Of a DNA stretch of 64,000 nucleotides, positions 8,954 through 16,691 are shown piece after piece (the first letter of the stretch is position 1; each line of letters begins with the position of its first letter). The position numbers and the translations under genes were made by a program. The DNA is taken from assembly GCA_021324855.1 (NCBI GenBank), contig JAJPIG010000026.1:124001-188000 (forward strand), written 5' to 3'. This DNA is from Pseudomonadota bacterium. Lineage in GTDB: Bacteria > Desulfobacterota > Binatia > Binatales > Binataceae. Under the pieces are notes generated by a model, which had not been told where the DNA came from, ran no database searches, and saw only the letters and a list, made by a program, of their open reading frames with translations.

Positions 8954-9813
8954 GATGGAAGATGGAACCGGCGGGACTGCTCGACCGGCTCGAGGCCTAC
9001 CGCGACCGCAGCTTCCAGAGGTTGAAAAAGCGCCGGGTCACCGGTGAGAGGAGCGCGCTCGATTTCATCAACCGCGCCGGCTTCTGCACCGCTTTTACTG
9101 CCGGCCTCGGCGTGCCCTGCCTGCGCGAGGCGATCGCGGGTGAGCGCGAGCCGGCGCTACCCGAGCACATCCAGCACGACTACGCGATAGGCCTGGCGTG
9201 GGAGCTCAAGAATCGATTGCCGGCAAAGCGGCTGGTCTACTACGGCAAGGTGATTGGTGGACGCCCCGGGTTCATCGCGCTCGACCTGCTGCCGGCGTTT
9301 CTCCGGCTGCGCGTTGCGCCGGGCGGATATCGATCGCTCTACGCGCACGGCGAGTTGTCGCAATGCGCGCGGCTTGTAATCGAAGCGCTGACCCGCCGCG
9401 GGCCGGCCGAGACTCGGGTGCTTAAGCTTTCGAGCGGCTTCGCGAGGCCCCGCGAACGCGCCGAGTTCGACCGCGCGATGAAGGAGCTGCAGGAGAAGTT
9501 TCTCGCGCTCAAGGTCGAAGAGCGCTACGACCCGTTCACGTATGTCTGGGATACGATGGAGCGTCGATGGGGCGACGCGATGCGCGCGGCTCGGAGTATC
9601 GCGCCGGGCGAGGCGGCGCTGCGGATTGTGCGGCGTTATTTCGACGTAGCGGGGTTCGGCAATGAACGCGCGATCGCTCGGCTACTAGTGATCGATCCGG
9701 CGCTGGTCGAGCGCGCGACGCAGCGTCTGGAGCGCGAACGAATGATCGCGCGCGGCGTCAGAATCGAAGGTCTCAATGGAACGCACAGCGTACTGACCAC
9801 ACTGCTTCAATAG
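8950..9813 (+). CDS. AlkZ/YcaQ-like winged-helix protein
   Basis: 287 residues. The text FINRAGFCTAFTAGLG near residue 40, the mid-region LAWELKNRLPAKRLVYYGKV, the stretch ALTRRGPAETRVLKLSSG followed by FDRAMKELQEKFLALKV, and a C-terminal winged-helix-like segment resemble proteins related to the AlkZ/YcaQ DNA glycosylase family. YcaQ-type enzymes unhook interstrand crosslinks. I do not see a convincing catalytic Q-x-Q/D motif, so glycosylase activity is not claimed. It overlaps the AarF stop by 4 bp and closes the plus-strand block begun at thiL. Confidence 0.55.
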   Translation: MRWKMEPAGLLDRLEAYRDRSFQRLKKRRVTGERSALDFINRAGFCTAFTAGLGVPCLREAIAGEREPALPEHIQHDYAIGLAWELKNRLPAKRLVYYGKVIGGRPGFIALDLLPAFLRLRVAPGGYRSLYAHGELSQCARLVIEALTRRGPAETRVLKLSSGFARPRERAEFDRAMKELQEKFLALKVEERYDPFTYVWDTMERRWGDAMRAARSIAPGEAALRIVRRYFDVAGFGNERAIARLLVIDPALVERATQRLERERMIARGVRIEGLNGTHSVLTTLLQ

Positions 9814-9832
9814 GTTTGAATGTTGCAATCGC

Positions 9833-9846
9833 CGGGGCTTGCCCCG
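9833..9846. terminator. Short perfect hairpin between convergent genes
   Basis: CGGGGC-TT-GCCCCG lies in the 59-bp gap between the AlkZ-like gene and the minus-strand reductase. It is a 6-bp GC stem with a tiny loop. There is no T-run on either side, so intrinsic termination is only a possibility; position is the main argument. Confidence 0.3.
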
Positions 9847-9872
9847 AATACCTGGCTCATCCATTGAAATTC

Positions 9873-10619
9873 TCACCACTGCTCGTATTTGACCGACCGG
9901 CGTTCGTAGCCCGAGCTGCGCAGCAGATCGCGAATTCCGAGTACGCCCGGGCCGACGCCGCAGATATAGAATTGCCGCGCGCGGACCGTGTCGCTTTTCA
10001 CCCAGCGCGACGCGACGATCGCCCGGATGCGATCGTAAATCTCATCTGGCGCCGCGGCCGCCGGAGCCGTGACGAGCTCCAGAGCGAAGTGCCGATGCGC
10101 GTGCGTCCATCCTTCGAGCTCGCTGCGATAGAGCAGATGCGCTTCGTCCGATGCGCCATAGAGCAGGTGGAACGGATGCGCGAAGCGCGATGCCAGGAGC
10201 CGGCGAAGCATCGGGCGGATCGGCGCGATGCCGGTGCCGATTGCGACGAAGACCAGTTCCGACTCAGGCGGCCGATCGAGCGTGAACAGGCCGAACGGCC
10301 CGGTGAACGAAAGCTCGTCGCCTGTATCGCATCCGAAAAGGTAATCGACGCCGCGTCCACCACGTACGCGATTGAAACAGATCTCGAACGGCTCGCCATC
10401 TTCGGGGCTCGACGCGATGGTGTAGGCCCGCGTGCGCGTTTCGTCGCTCAGTGGGATCGAAATCGAGATGAACTGGCCTGGCACGAAGCTCACGGGCGGG
10501 CTGTCCGGCGAGCGCAGAAATAGCGAGCGCGTATCGGCGTTGTGATCGAAGATGCGCTCGACGATCGCGCGGCGGCCCGGGCGTGTCGCGCCGCTCCCGG
10601 CCGACTTCGAGTCGGCCAT
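9873..10619 (-). CDS. Ferredoxin-NAD(P)+ reductase family flavoprotein
   Basis: 248 residues. The FAD-binding barrel carries RAYTIASSP (residues 64-72, the R-x-Y-T/S flavin motif). The NAD(P)-binding domain carries GTGIAPIRPML (residues 128-138), and CGVGP near the C-terminus matches the conserved Cys-Gly of the nicotinamide site. It should move electrons between NAD(P)H and the [2Fe-2S] protein encoded just upstream, whose TGA is separated from this ATG by one base. The pair is thus translationally linked. The final acceptor is not in the immediate neighbourhood. The C-terminal KYEQW tail resembles plant/bacterial FNR-type ends. Confidence 0.9.
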   Translation of the reverse strand: MADSKSAGSGATRPGRRAIVERIFDHNADTRSLFLRSPDSPPVSFVPGQFISISIPLSDETRTRAYTIASSPEDGEPFEICFNRVRGGRGVDYLFGCDTGDELSFTGPFGLFTLDRPPESELVFVAIGTGIAPIRPMLRRLLASRFAHPFHLLYGASDEAHLLYRSELEGWTHAHRHFALELVTAPAAAAPDEIYDRIRAIVASRWVKSDTVRARQFYICGVGPGVLGIRDLLRSSGYERRSVKYEQW

Positions 10620-10620
10620 C

Positions 10621-10989
10621 TCAGCGTCCCTCGCTCATCTGGTTGATCGTGTAGCGCGGTACGAGGACGACGATCTCGGAATCGGGATCCTCGACTACCG
10701 CCTGGCATCCGAGGCGCGAAGTGGGGGTCAGGCCCGGCGCCTTGTCAAGCATGTCCTCTTCCTGCTCAGTCGGCTCGGAGAGCCGGTTCGCGCCCTGTTT
10801 CACGATCACATGGCAGGTGGTGCAGGCGCAGTTTCCACCGCAAGCATGCTCGAGATGGATACCGTGGCCAAGCAGGATGTCGAGAATCGACCCGGGGCGG
10901 CCGTCATGATGGAACGGCGCGGCGGCGGGATCGAACTCGATGACTTGCTCGGGCTCGCCGCTTTCATAAATGACACGCAGCCTGGCCAT
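10621..10989 (-). CDS. [2Fe-2S] ferredoxin, adrenodoxin/Isc Fdx type
   Basis: 122 residues from MARLRVIYES. The cluster ligands fit C50-x5-C56-x2-C59 and C95: HACGGNCACTTCH then RLGCQAVV. The CACTTCH text is typical of the Isc/adrenodoxin subgroup rather than plant-type ferredoxins. The longer frame to 11082 adds an Arg/Pro-rich segment with no homology, so the ATG at 10989 is preferred. It overlaps nothing upstream (10 bp from the phosphofructokinase stop) and is followed directly by its likely reductase. It could serve Fe-S assembly or an oxygenase; sequence does not decide. Confidence 0.92.
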   Translation of the reverse strand: MARLRVIYESGEPEQVIEFDPAAAPFHHDGRPGSILDILLGHGIHLEHACGGNCACTTCHVIVKQGANRLSEPTEQEEDMLDKAPGLTPTSRLGCQAVVEDPDSEIVVLVPRYTINQMSEGR

Positions 10990-10999
10990 CAAATGTCGA

Positions 11000-12301
11000 T
11001 CACTTGAACGCTTCCAGGTCGGGGGGCGGAGCGGTGGTGTGCGCGATGGTTGCGGAGACCGCGGGCGCAAAGCGCCGCGCAAACTCCTCGGGACTGAGGC
11101 GCGTCTGCGCCGCGAGCTGCGCGAGCATCGGCCCCTCCAGGTCGGGCGGCTGCAAACGAATCATGTAGGAACGCGCGACGGTGTACGACTCGCTCCGCAC
11201 GTCGACGGTACGGATGCGGATGCGCCCGGTCTCGGGATCGATCAATTCGTCGAGCTCGACCGGCGTCACGCGACCCCCGGTGATCGCGATCAGCGCGCCG
11301 GAGCCGCCGCCCAGCAGATAACGCACCGCGCCGTAGCCGAGCGTGCGCGTATATTCGATATCGAACGGCGTCGGCCGCGCGCATCGAAGCTCGTAGCCGA
11401 TGTCCTTGGCGATCACGGTGCCGGCGATGCCGAGTTCCTTAAGGGTGGCGCGGATCCGATCGCGCAGAAAGCTCGCCAACGGGATGTCCGCGATATGCAC
11501 GTGACCGTAGGCATCGCGCTCCAAACCGTCGACCGGCAATGTATCGAAGTCGAGCCGTTCGGCGATTCCTTCGGCGACGATCGCGACGCCGTAGTCGTGG
11601 CCGGCCACCAGGCGCTTGACGATCGCGCCGACGATGATATCGACAACCGTCCGGAGATCGATCTTGCCGGGGCCGAATTCTTCCGGGATGACCGTCAGAG
11701 TGGCGCCAGCCGACTTGCCGATTCCGAGCGCAAGCAGCCCCGCCTTGCGGCCCATGGTGACGACCACGTACCAGCGATCGGTGCTGCGCGAATCCTCCAT
11801 CAACGATTCGACGATCGTGGTGCCGAACGCCCGTGCGGTTTCGAAACCGAAAGTCGGCGCGTTTTCGGGCAGCGGCAGATCGTTATCGATGGTCTTGGGG
11901 ACCGTTGCCACGCCGATTCGCCCGCGGGCATACTCAGCGATGCGCGCGGCGCCGAAGGTGGTATCGTCGCCGCCGATGCAAATCAGGTAGCGCACGTTCA
12001 GTCGATCGAGCGCGTCCACCGTCCGCCTCAGGCTTTCTTCGTCCTGGGCGGGGTTGGTGCGCGACGTGCGCAGGATCGATCCGCCGGTGAAATGGACGCG
12101 GCTGACATCGGGAATGCGCAGCTCGACGGCCTGCGAGATATCGCCCTTCACCAGCCATCGATAGCCCTCGCGCAATCCGATCACGCGCAGGCCCGAGTTG
12201 ATCGCCTCTATCGTGGCCGAGGCGATGACGCCATTGATGCCCGGCGCGGGGCCGCCGCCCACGAGGATCGCCAAGGTCGGCGGATGGTCGTTACTCGGCA
12301 T
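11000..12301 (-). CDS. 6-phosphofructokinase, PPi-dependent type predicted
   Basis: 433 residues. It phosphorylates fructose 6-phosphate to fructose 1,6-bisphosphate in glycolysis, reversibly if PPi is the donor. Donor-specificity residues are readable. The motif is G-G-D-D-T (residues 110-114), with Asp113 where ATP enzymes have Gly (GGDGS), and PKTIDND (residues 135-141), with Lys136 where ATP enzymes have Gly. Both are the PPi-enzyme states. The catalytic TIDND Asp and MGRKAG are present. It is first in a minus-strand unit with the ferredoxin and reductase, and divergent from lexA across 155 bp. The motif-based donor call is strong but not experimental. Confidence 0.9.
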   Translation of the reverse strand: MPSNDHPPTLAILVGGGPAPGINGVIASATIEAINSGLRVIGLREGYRWLVKGDISQAVELRIPDVSRVHFTGGSILRTSRTNPAQDEESLRRTVDALDRLNVRYLICIGGDDTTFGAARIAEYARGRIGVATVPKTIDNDLPLPENAPTFGFETARAFGTTIVESLMEDSRSTDRWYVVVTMGRKAGLLALGIGKSAGATLTVIPEEFGPGKIDLRTVVDIIVGAIVKRLVAGHDYGVAIVAEGIAERLDFDTLPVDGLERDAYGHVHIADIPLASFLRDRIRATLKELGIAGTVIAKDIGYELRCARPTPFDIEYTRTLGYGAVRYLLGGGSGALIAITGGRVTPVELDELIDPETGRIRIRTVDVRSESYTVARSYMIRLQPPDLEGPMLAQLAAQTRLSPEEFARRFAPAVSATIAHTTAPPPDLEAFK

Positions 12302-12456
12302 AATGCAATGCTGGATAAGTGAAGATTCCGGGCCGCGTAGCGGCTTCTGACATCCATTCTACAGGAATTGAGCCCTGACCAATATGTCTTGCTTGTGCTT
12401 TCGCCTGATTTTCGCCATCATGCTTAAGGAGTCCTTCAGGGAGGTCGAGGAAGCTC

Positions 12457-13071
12457 ATGGCGGAAATGAAGACGCTGACCAAGCGACAGAAACAGCTCGT
12501 CGATTTTCTCGAGAAGTATATCAATGAGCACGAGTATGCGCCGACGCTGGCCGAAATTGGTGAGTACTTCGGGCTTTCATCGCTTGCGACCGTGCATAAG
12601 CATCTGCACAATCTTGAACAACGCGGCTTCATCCGCCGGAGCCACAATCACAGCCGGGCGCTGGAGGTTACGAAGGCCAGCCGGGCCAGATCGCGCGGGC
12701 TCCCGTTGCTCGGTCAGGTCGCGGCCGGCGCGCCAATCGAGGCCGTCGAGGGTCACGATTCAATAAGCGTGCCCGACGAGCTGGTGGGACGCGGCAATAC
12801 GTTCTGCCTCCGGGTGCGCGGCGAATCGATGATCGACGAGGGCATCCGCGACGGCGATTACATCATCGTCGAGGAGCGCGAAGCCGCCAATAACGGCGAG
12901 ACGGTGGTGGCGCTTTTAGGCAACGAGGCGACGGTCAAGAAGTATTATCGCGAAGCCAACGGCAGCATCCGGCTGCAGCCGGCGAACATCACGATGGAGC
13001 CGATCTACGCGCGCGAGCAGGACCTCAAGATCCGCGGAGTGGTGGTCGGGCTGATGCGACGTTATCGGTAA
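12457..13071 (+). CDS. lexA: LexA repressor, SOS response regulator
   Basis: 204 residues. The N-terminal winged helix starts LTKRQKQLVDFLEKYI and the recognition helix region is LSSLATVHKHLHNLEQRG. The peptidase domain has the self-cleavage site QVAAGAP (Ala90-Gly91), catalytic Ser124 in RGESMID and Lys161 in EATVKKYY. All elements for RecA-stimulated autocleavage are intact. The ATG at 12457 is preceded by GAGGAAG at good spacing. It is divergent from the phosphofructokinase gene. I could not find a standard CTGT-N8-ACAG box upstream, so the operator in this lineage may differ. Confidence 0.95.
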   Translation: MAEMKTLTKRQKQLVDFLEKYINEHEYAPTLAEIGEYFGLSSLATVHKHLHNLEQRGFIRRSHNHSRALEVTKASRARSRGLPLLGQVAAGAPIEAVEGHDSISVPDELVGRGNTFCLRVRGESMIDEGIRDGDYIIVEEREAANNGETVVALLGNEATVKKYYREANGSIRLQPANITMEPIYAREQDLKIRGVVVGLMRRYR

Positions 13072-13297
13072 CGCCGCGGCCGGCGGCAGACCGCGGGAGA
13101 GTCGACGGCCCACCACCGGCGTTGGCGCGCGGCGCGACTAACCCCCCGGCATCGCGCCAGCGATCTGAAAAATGGAAGAGCGCCTGAACGGCTTTCCACT
13201 CCCCGCGCCGCATCCGTTTGGAGGCTCCAGATACGCGCGCCCACGCGAGAGCGGGCACCCCTTGGCCGTCAGGCGCTCTGAGAGACCATCGATCAAT

Positions 13298-14134
13298 TCA
13301 GTTCCCCTTGAGCGGCAGCGAACCCGCGCCGTGCGGATTCACCGGAAAGCGGACGATGAAACGCGCGCCATGTCCCGGCGTCGACTGGATTTCAAGCCTG
13401 CCCTTGAGCGCCGCGACGCATCGCTTAACCACAGTCAGACCGAGGCCGAGACCGCTGTATTGACGGTTGCTGCGCAAAGCGAGTTGCGCGAACGGTTTGA
13501 AAATCTGCTCGCGGAGCTCCGCTGAGATGCCGGGACCGGTATCGACGACCTCGAATGACACCTGCGGCCTGCCGGGCCGGCCGGCCCGCCGAATCGCGAT
13601 AGTGACGCTGCCGGCGGAAGTGAAGCGGACGGCGTTAACCGCGAGGTTCGCGAGGATGAGCCGGAGCTGGCGATGCCGCGCGTGAATCACGGCCGGCGCG
13701 TCATCGAGATCGAACCGCAGGTCGAGCTTCTTGTCTTGATTCGCCGACTCGATCAGCGGCATCACCTCGTCGAGCAGCTCGAGCGTCGAGACCTCCTCAT
13801 CGCCGTTCACCTCCTTGCGCCCCTCCTCCTGCGCGAACTCCATGATGTTCTCGACGACGCGCGCAAGTTCGCAGGCATTCGCGTTCATCCGCTCGAGCAC
13901 CCGGGTTGACCCGGTCGGCAGCTGCGGCATCTGATCCTTGAGCGTATCGAGATAGCCGAGCAAAACCTGGATCGGGGTCCGCAACTCGTGCGCAAGATTG
14001 GCAAGCGCGGTCAGACGAAGATGCTCGGTCCATTGCTCGGGCGGGACGCGCCGGCTGAAGAGCATCGACGGATCAGATGCCGGGATTGCACGTGATGGCC
14101 GCGTCCCTGAACGGCTGCGAGGATAGTAGCGCAT
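13298..14134 (-). CDS. Soluble sensor histidine kinase (HisKA-HATPase)
   Basis: 278 residues with no membrane segment. The H box is LANLAHELRTPIQVLLGYL; the N box LANLAVNAVRFT, G1 VVDTGPGIS, F box FKPFAQL and G2 GLGLGLTVVKR are all canonical, in contrast to the kinase at 1923. There is no input domain beyond about 50 N-terminal residues, so it may sense through a partner. The ATG at 14134 is chosen because GGAGGGAATC lies directly upstream; an in-frame start at 14191 lacks such a site. No response regulator is adjacent. The upstream 190 bp holds a palindrome and a tandem repeat, listed separately. Confidence 0.88.
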   Translation of the reverse strand: MRYYPRSRSGTRPSRAIPASDPSMLFSRRVPPEQWTEHLRLTALANLAHELRTPIQVLLGYLDTLKDQMPQLPTGSTRVLERMNANACELARVVENIMEFAQEEGRKEVNGDEEVSTLELLDEVMPLIESANQDKKLDLRFDLDDAPAVIHARHRQLRLILANLAVNAVRFTSAGSVTIAIRRAGRPGRPQVSFEVVDTGPGISAELREQIFKPFAQLALRSNRQYSGLGLGLTVVKRCVAALKGRLEIQSTPGHGARFIVRFPVNPHGAGSLPLKGN

Positions 14135-14145
14135 GATTCCCTCCC
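14135..14145 (-). promoter_or_regulatory. Ribosome-binding site deciding the kinase start
   Basis: On the minus strand GGAGGGAATC abuts ATG at 14134. This supports the shorter start of the histidine kinase over the in-frame codon at 14191. Confidence 0.6.
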
Positions 14146-14243
14146 TGCCTGCCGATGCGCCGGGCGTCGTGAGCGACGTTGGGGTCTGCATCGAACACGA
14201 GCGAGCGTAGCGCCGGCGCGCGAACAGATGAATTGAGAATTGA

Positions 14244-14310
14244 CCTAGAACGTGGACGAAAACTACCCGGTCGGACCGGGAAAACTACCTAGACGGGCGT
14301 GGACGAAAAT
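14244..14310. repeat. Imperfect tandem duplication containing a 15-bp palindrome
   Basis: The 12-mer CGTGGACGAAAA occurs at 14251-14262 and 14298-14309, and each copy is preceded by CCTAGA, giving two imperfect units about 45 bp apart. GAAAACTACC (14258-14267) also recurs as GGAAAACTACC at 14279-14289. Inside the first unit lies the perfect palindrome CCCGGTC-G-GACCGGG (14266-14280). The array sits about 110-175 bp upstream of the kinase start and downstream of the cstA unit. The symmetry and repetition suggest binding sites for a regulator of the kinase gene; this is inference. Confidence 0.5.
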
Positions 14311-14325
14311 TTTGATGACAGGCGG

Positions 14326-14520
14326 TCAGCAGCATCGATTTAACCCGCAATATCGTCGCGTAAACGCCGCAGCAACCATCCGGGCCTGTTCGCGCCGTCC
14401 GGCTCTTGGAGCATCCGCAATGGCGAAGTGATTAAGCCGCGACAGCTCGAGGAGCATCGCACGGATGACCACGCGCACGCTGTCGCTTGTCAATGCTTTC
14501 GCTTGAGAAATGGTTCTCAC
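14326..14520 (-). CDS. Small YbdD/YjiX-like protein coupled to CstA (candidate)
   Basis: 64 residues starting GTG at 14520, with the start overlapping the cstA TGA (GTGA arrangement). It ends FTRRYCGLNRCC. In Enterobacteria, CstA is followed by YbdD and its paralogue BtsT by YjiX, proteins of about 65 residues that end in Arg-Cys-Cys after an F...R...Y-G segment. Position, size and the RCC end therefore agree with that family. The middle (LELSRLNHFAIADAP) does not show the usual PDY...HP text, so it is either divergent or partly decayed. The coupling argument is stronger than the sequence argument. Confidence 0.5.
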   Translation of the reverse strand: MRTISQAKALTSDSVRVVIRAMLLELSRLNHFAIADAPRAGRREQARMVAAAFTRRYCGLNRCC

Positions 14521-16559
14521 GCCGCGGCCTCCGCGCCGGCGCTCGCCGGCCGGATGCGATTCTGAAGCATCAGCGTCGCCCACACGCGGATTGAATCGAT
14601 CAGAATGACTGCGACGACGGCGATCAGCGCAACGGTCATGATCGCATCGACGCGATCGTTCCACATCAGCCGCGAAATCTCTGCAGCCCGCGCAGCACTC
14701 AGGCCCGGTGTCGCGAGTTCGGCGCCGAGCTGCGCGGCATGCGCGAGAAATCCGACATTCGGCGCGCCGCTCAGCAGCTTCTCGGCTCCCGCGGTCATCG
14801 TGACCGCGACCAGCCACGCCAACGGAGTGAGCGTGACGAACGCGAAGCGCGCCTTGCCCGCGCGGATCATCGCGCTGGTTGCGACGCAAAGCGCAATCGT
14901 CGCCAACATCTGGTTGGCGATTCCGAACAACGGCCACAGCGAATTGATCCCGCCCAGCGGATCGATCGTGCCGAAATAAAGGAAGTAGCCCCATGCCGCT
15001 ACCACCACCGCCGACGTGATCACGATGTTCGCGTAGGAGCCCGGACTGGCGAATAGAGGCAAGATCTGGCCGATGAGGTCCTGGAACATGAAGCGCGCGA
15101 CGCGTGTCCCCGCGTCAAGCGTGCTCAGGATGAAGAGCGCTTCGAACATGATCGCGAAGTGGTACCACAGCGCCATAACGGCCGTGCCGCCGAGCGTATG
15201 GGCGAAGATGCGCGCCATGCCCACGGCGAGCGACGGCGCGCCGCCGGTGCGTGCGTAAAGCGAAGTCTCGCCGATCGCGTGAGCCAGCGCAGCCATCTGC
15301 GCGCCATTCACCGGAAATCCCCAGGCGGTGATTCTTGCGCAGGCGGAACCGCCGACCCCGACCACGCCTGCCGGGCTGTTGATCGCAAAATAGACCCCGG
15401 GCTCGAGCATCACCGCCGCGATCATCGCCATCACAGCGACGAACGACTCCATCAGCATGCAGCCGTAACCGACCATCCGGGCGTCGCGCTCGCGCTCGAG
15501 CATCTTGGGCGTGGTGCCGGACGCAATGAGCGAATGGAAGCCCGAGATCGCGCCGCAGGCCACTGTGATAAATGCGAATGGGAAGACCTTGCCGCCGAAG
15601 ATCGGACCGCTGCCGTCGGTGAAACGGGTCAGGGCCGGCATTAGCGTCGGCGGATGCAGCGCAGCGAGGCCCGCGGCGAGCGCCGCGATGGTTCCGATCT
15701 TGATGAATGCCGATAGATAGTCGCGCGGCGCCAGCAAAAGCCAGATCGGCAGCACCGACGCAATGAAACCGTACCCGATGATCCAGAGCGCCAGCGTGGG
15801 CGCGTCCATCGCGAAGTAATGACCGAAGCTCAGCCCACCGACATAGCGGCCGCCCCAGACCGCAGCCACGATGAGTGCGACGCCGATAGCGGAGGCCTCG
15901 ACGATTCGGCCGGGCCTGAGATGCGTCATCCAGATTCCGACCAGCATCGCGACCGGCACGGTCATCGCGACGGTCGAGGTCGCCCACACGCTATGCTTCA
16001 TCGCATTGACGACTACGAGCCCGAGCACCGCAATCAGGATCACCATGATGAGCATCACGCCGAGCAGCGCGACCAGTCCGCCGACCGGTCCGATTTCATC
16101 GCGCGCCATCTTGCCGAGCGAGCGGCCGTCGCGCTTGAGCGAGTAACCGAGAATCACGAAATCCTGGACGCATCCGCCGAGCACGGCGCCGATTACGATC
16201 CAGAGCGTTGAGGGCAGATAGCCGAATTGAGCCGCCAAGACTGGACCGACCAGCGGTCCCGGTCCGGCGATGGCCGCAAAGTGATGGCCGAAGGTTACCC
16301 AGCGCGCGGTCGGGACGTAGTCGCGTCCGTTGGCGAGCCGGATCGCGGGCGTCGAGTGGTGATCATCGAGTTCCAGCACGCGATCCGCGATGAACCGCGA
16401 GTAGAAGCGGTAGCCGATGGCGTAGATCGAGACCGCGGCGACGATAAACCAAAGCGTGTTCAGATGGCTCTCGCCGCGCGCGGTCGCGACCACGGCGAGC
16501 CCACCCGCGCCGAGTATCGCCACGGCGGCCCATGCGATCAGGCTCCAGAGTCGGTTCAT
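14517..16559 (-). CDS. cstA: Carbon starvation protein CstA / pyruvate-peptide transporter family
   Basis: 680 residues with more than a dozen hydrophobic segments. Family hallmarks include GHHFAAIAGPGPLVGPVLAA near residue 90, GAVLGGCVQDF, a long loop with FPFAFITVACGAISGFHSL and SGTTPKML, and WPLFGIANQMLA toward the C-terminus. E. coli homologues import peptides (CstA) or pyruvate (BtsT). The length is normal. The gene is divergent from aroC (132 bp apart). Its TGA overlaps the GTG of a small YbdD-like ORF. The exact substrate is not readable from the sequence. Confidence 0.94.
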   Translation of the reverse strand: MNRLWSLIAWAAVAILGAGGLAVVATARGESHLNTLWFIVAAVSIYAIGYRFYSRFIADRVLELDDHHSTPAIRLANGRDYVPTARWVTFGHHFAAIAGPGPLVGPVLAAQFGYLPSTLWIVIGAVLGGCVQDFVILGYSLKRDGRSLGKMARDEIGPVGGLVALLGVMLIMVILIAVLGLVVVNAMKHSVWATSTVAMTVPVAMLVGIWMTHLRPGRIVEASAIGVALIVAAVWGGRYVGGLSFGHYFAMDAPTLALWIIGYGFIASVLPIWLLLAPRDYLSAFIKIGTIAALAAGLAALHPPTLMPALTRFTDGSGPIFGGKVFPFAFITVACGAISGFHSLIASGTTPKMLERERDARMVGYGCMLMESFVAVMAMIAAVMLEPGVYFAINSPAGVVGVGGSACARITAWGFPVNGAQMAALAHAIGETSLYARTGGAPSLAVGMARIFAHTLGGTAVMALWYHFAIMFEALFILSTLDAGTRVARFMFQDLIGQILPLFASPGSYANIVITSAVVVAAWGYFLYFGTIDPLGGINSLWPLFGIANQMLATIALCVATSAMIRAGKARFAFVTLTPLAWLVAVTMTAGAEKLLSGAPNVGFLAHAAQLGAELATPGLSAARAAEISRLMWNDRVDAIMTVALIAVVAVILIDSIRVWATLMLQNRIRPASAGAEAAA

Positions 16560-16691
16560 AGAGGGCCTTGTAATGGTCCCCGCCGCCTATCGCAAGCCGG
16601 GCTCGATTAACCGTCCGCACCCCGCTTTCATGGACCGGCTGACTCTGGTTGAATCTGAGTAACTCCGGCGCATGAAGCCGGACATCCCACG

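Noticed and set aside
12302-12456. LexA operator upstream of lexA (CTGA...ACAG-like text near 12349-12365).
   Set aside because: The spacing does not fit CTGT-N8-ACAG, and no GAAC-N4-GTTC box is present. Not enough for a call.
14326-14994. Long minus-strand ORF of 222 codons overlapping the end of cstA.
   Set aside because: Most of it is an Arg-rich shadow of cstA in another frame. Only the last 64 codons, after the cstA stop, are kept as a candidate gene.
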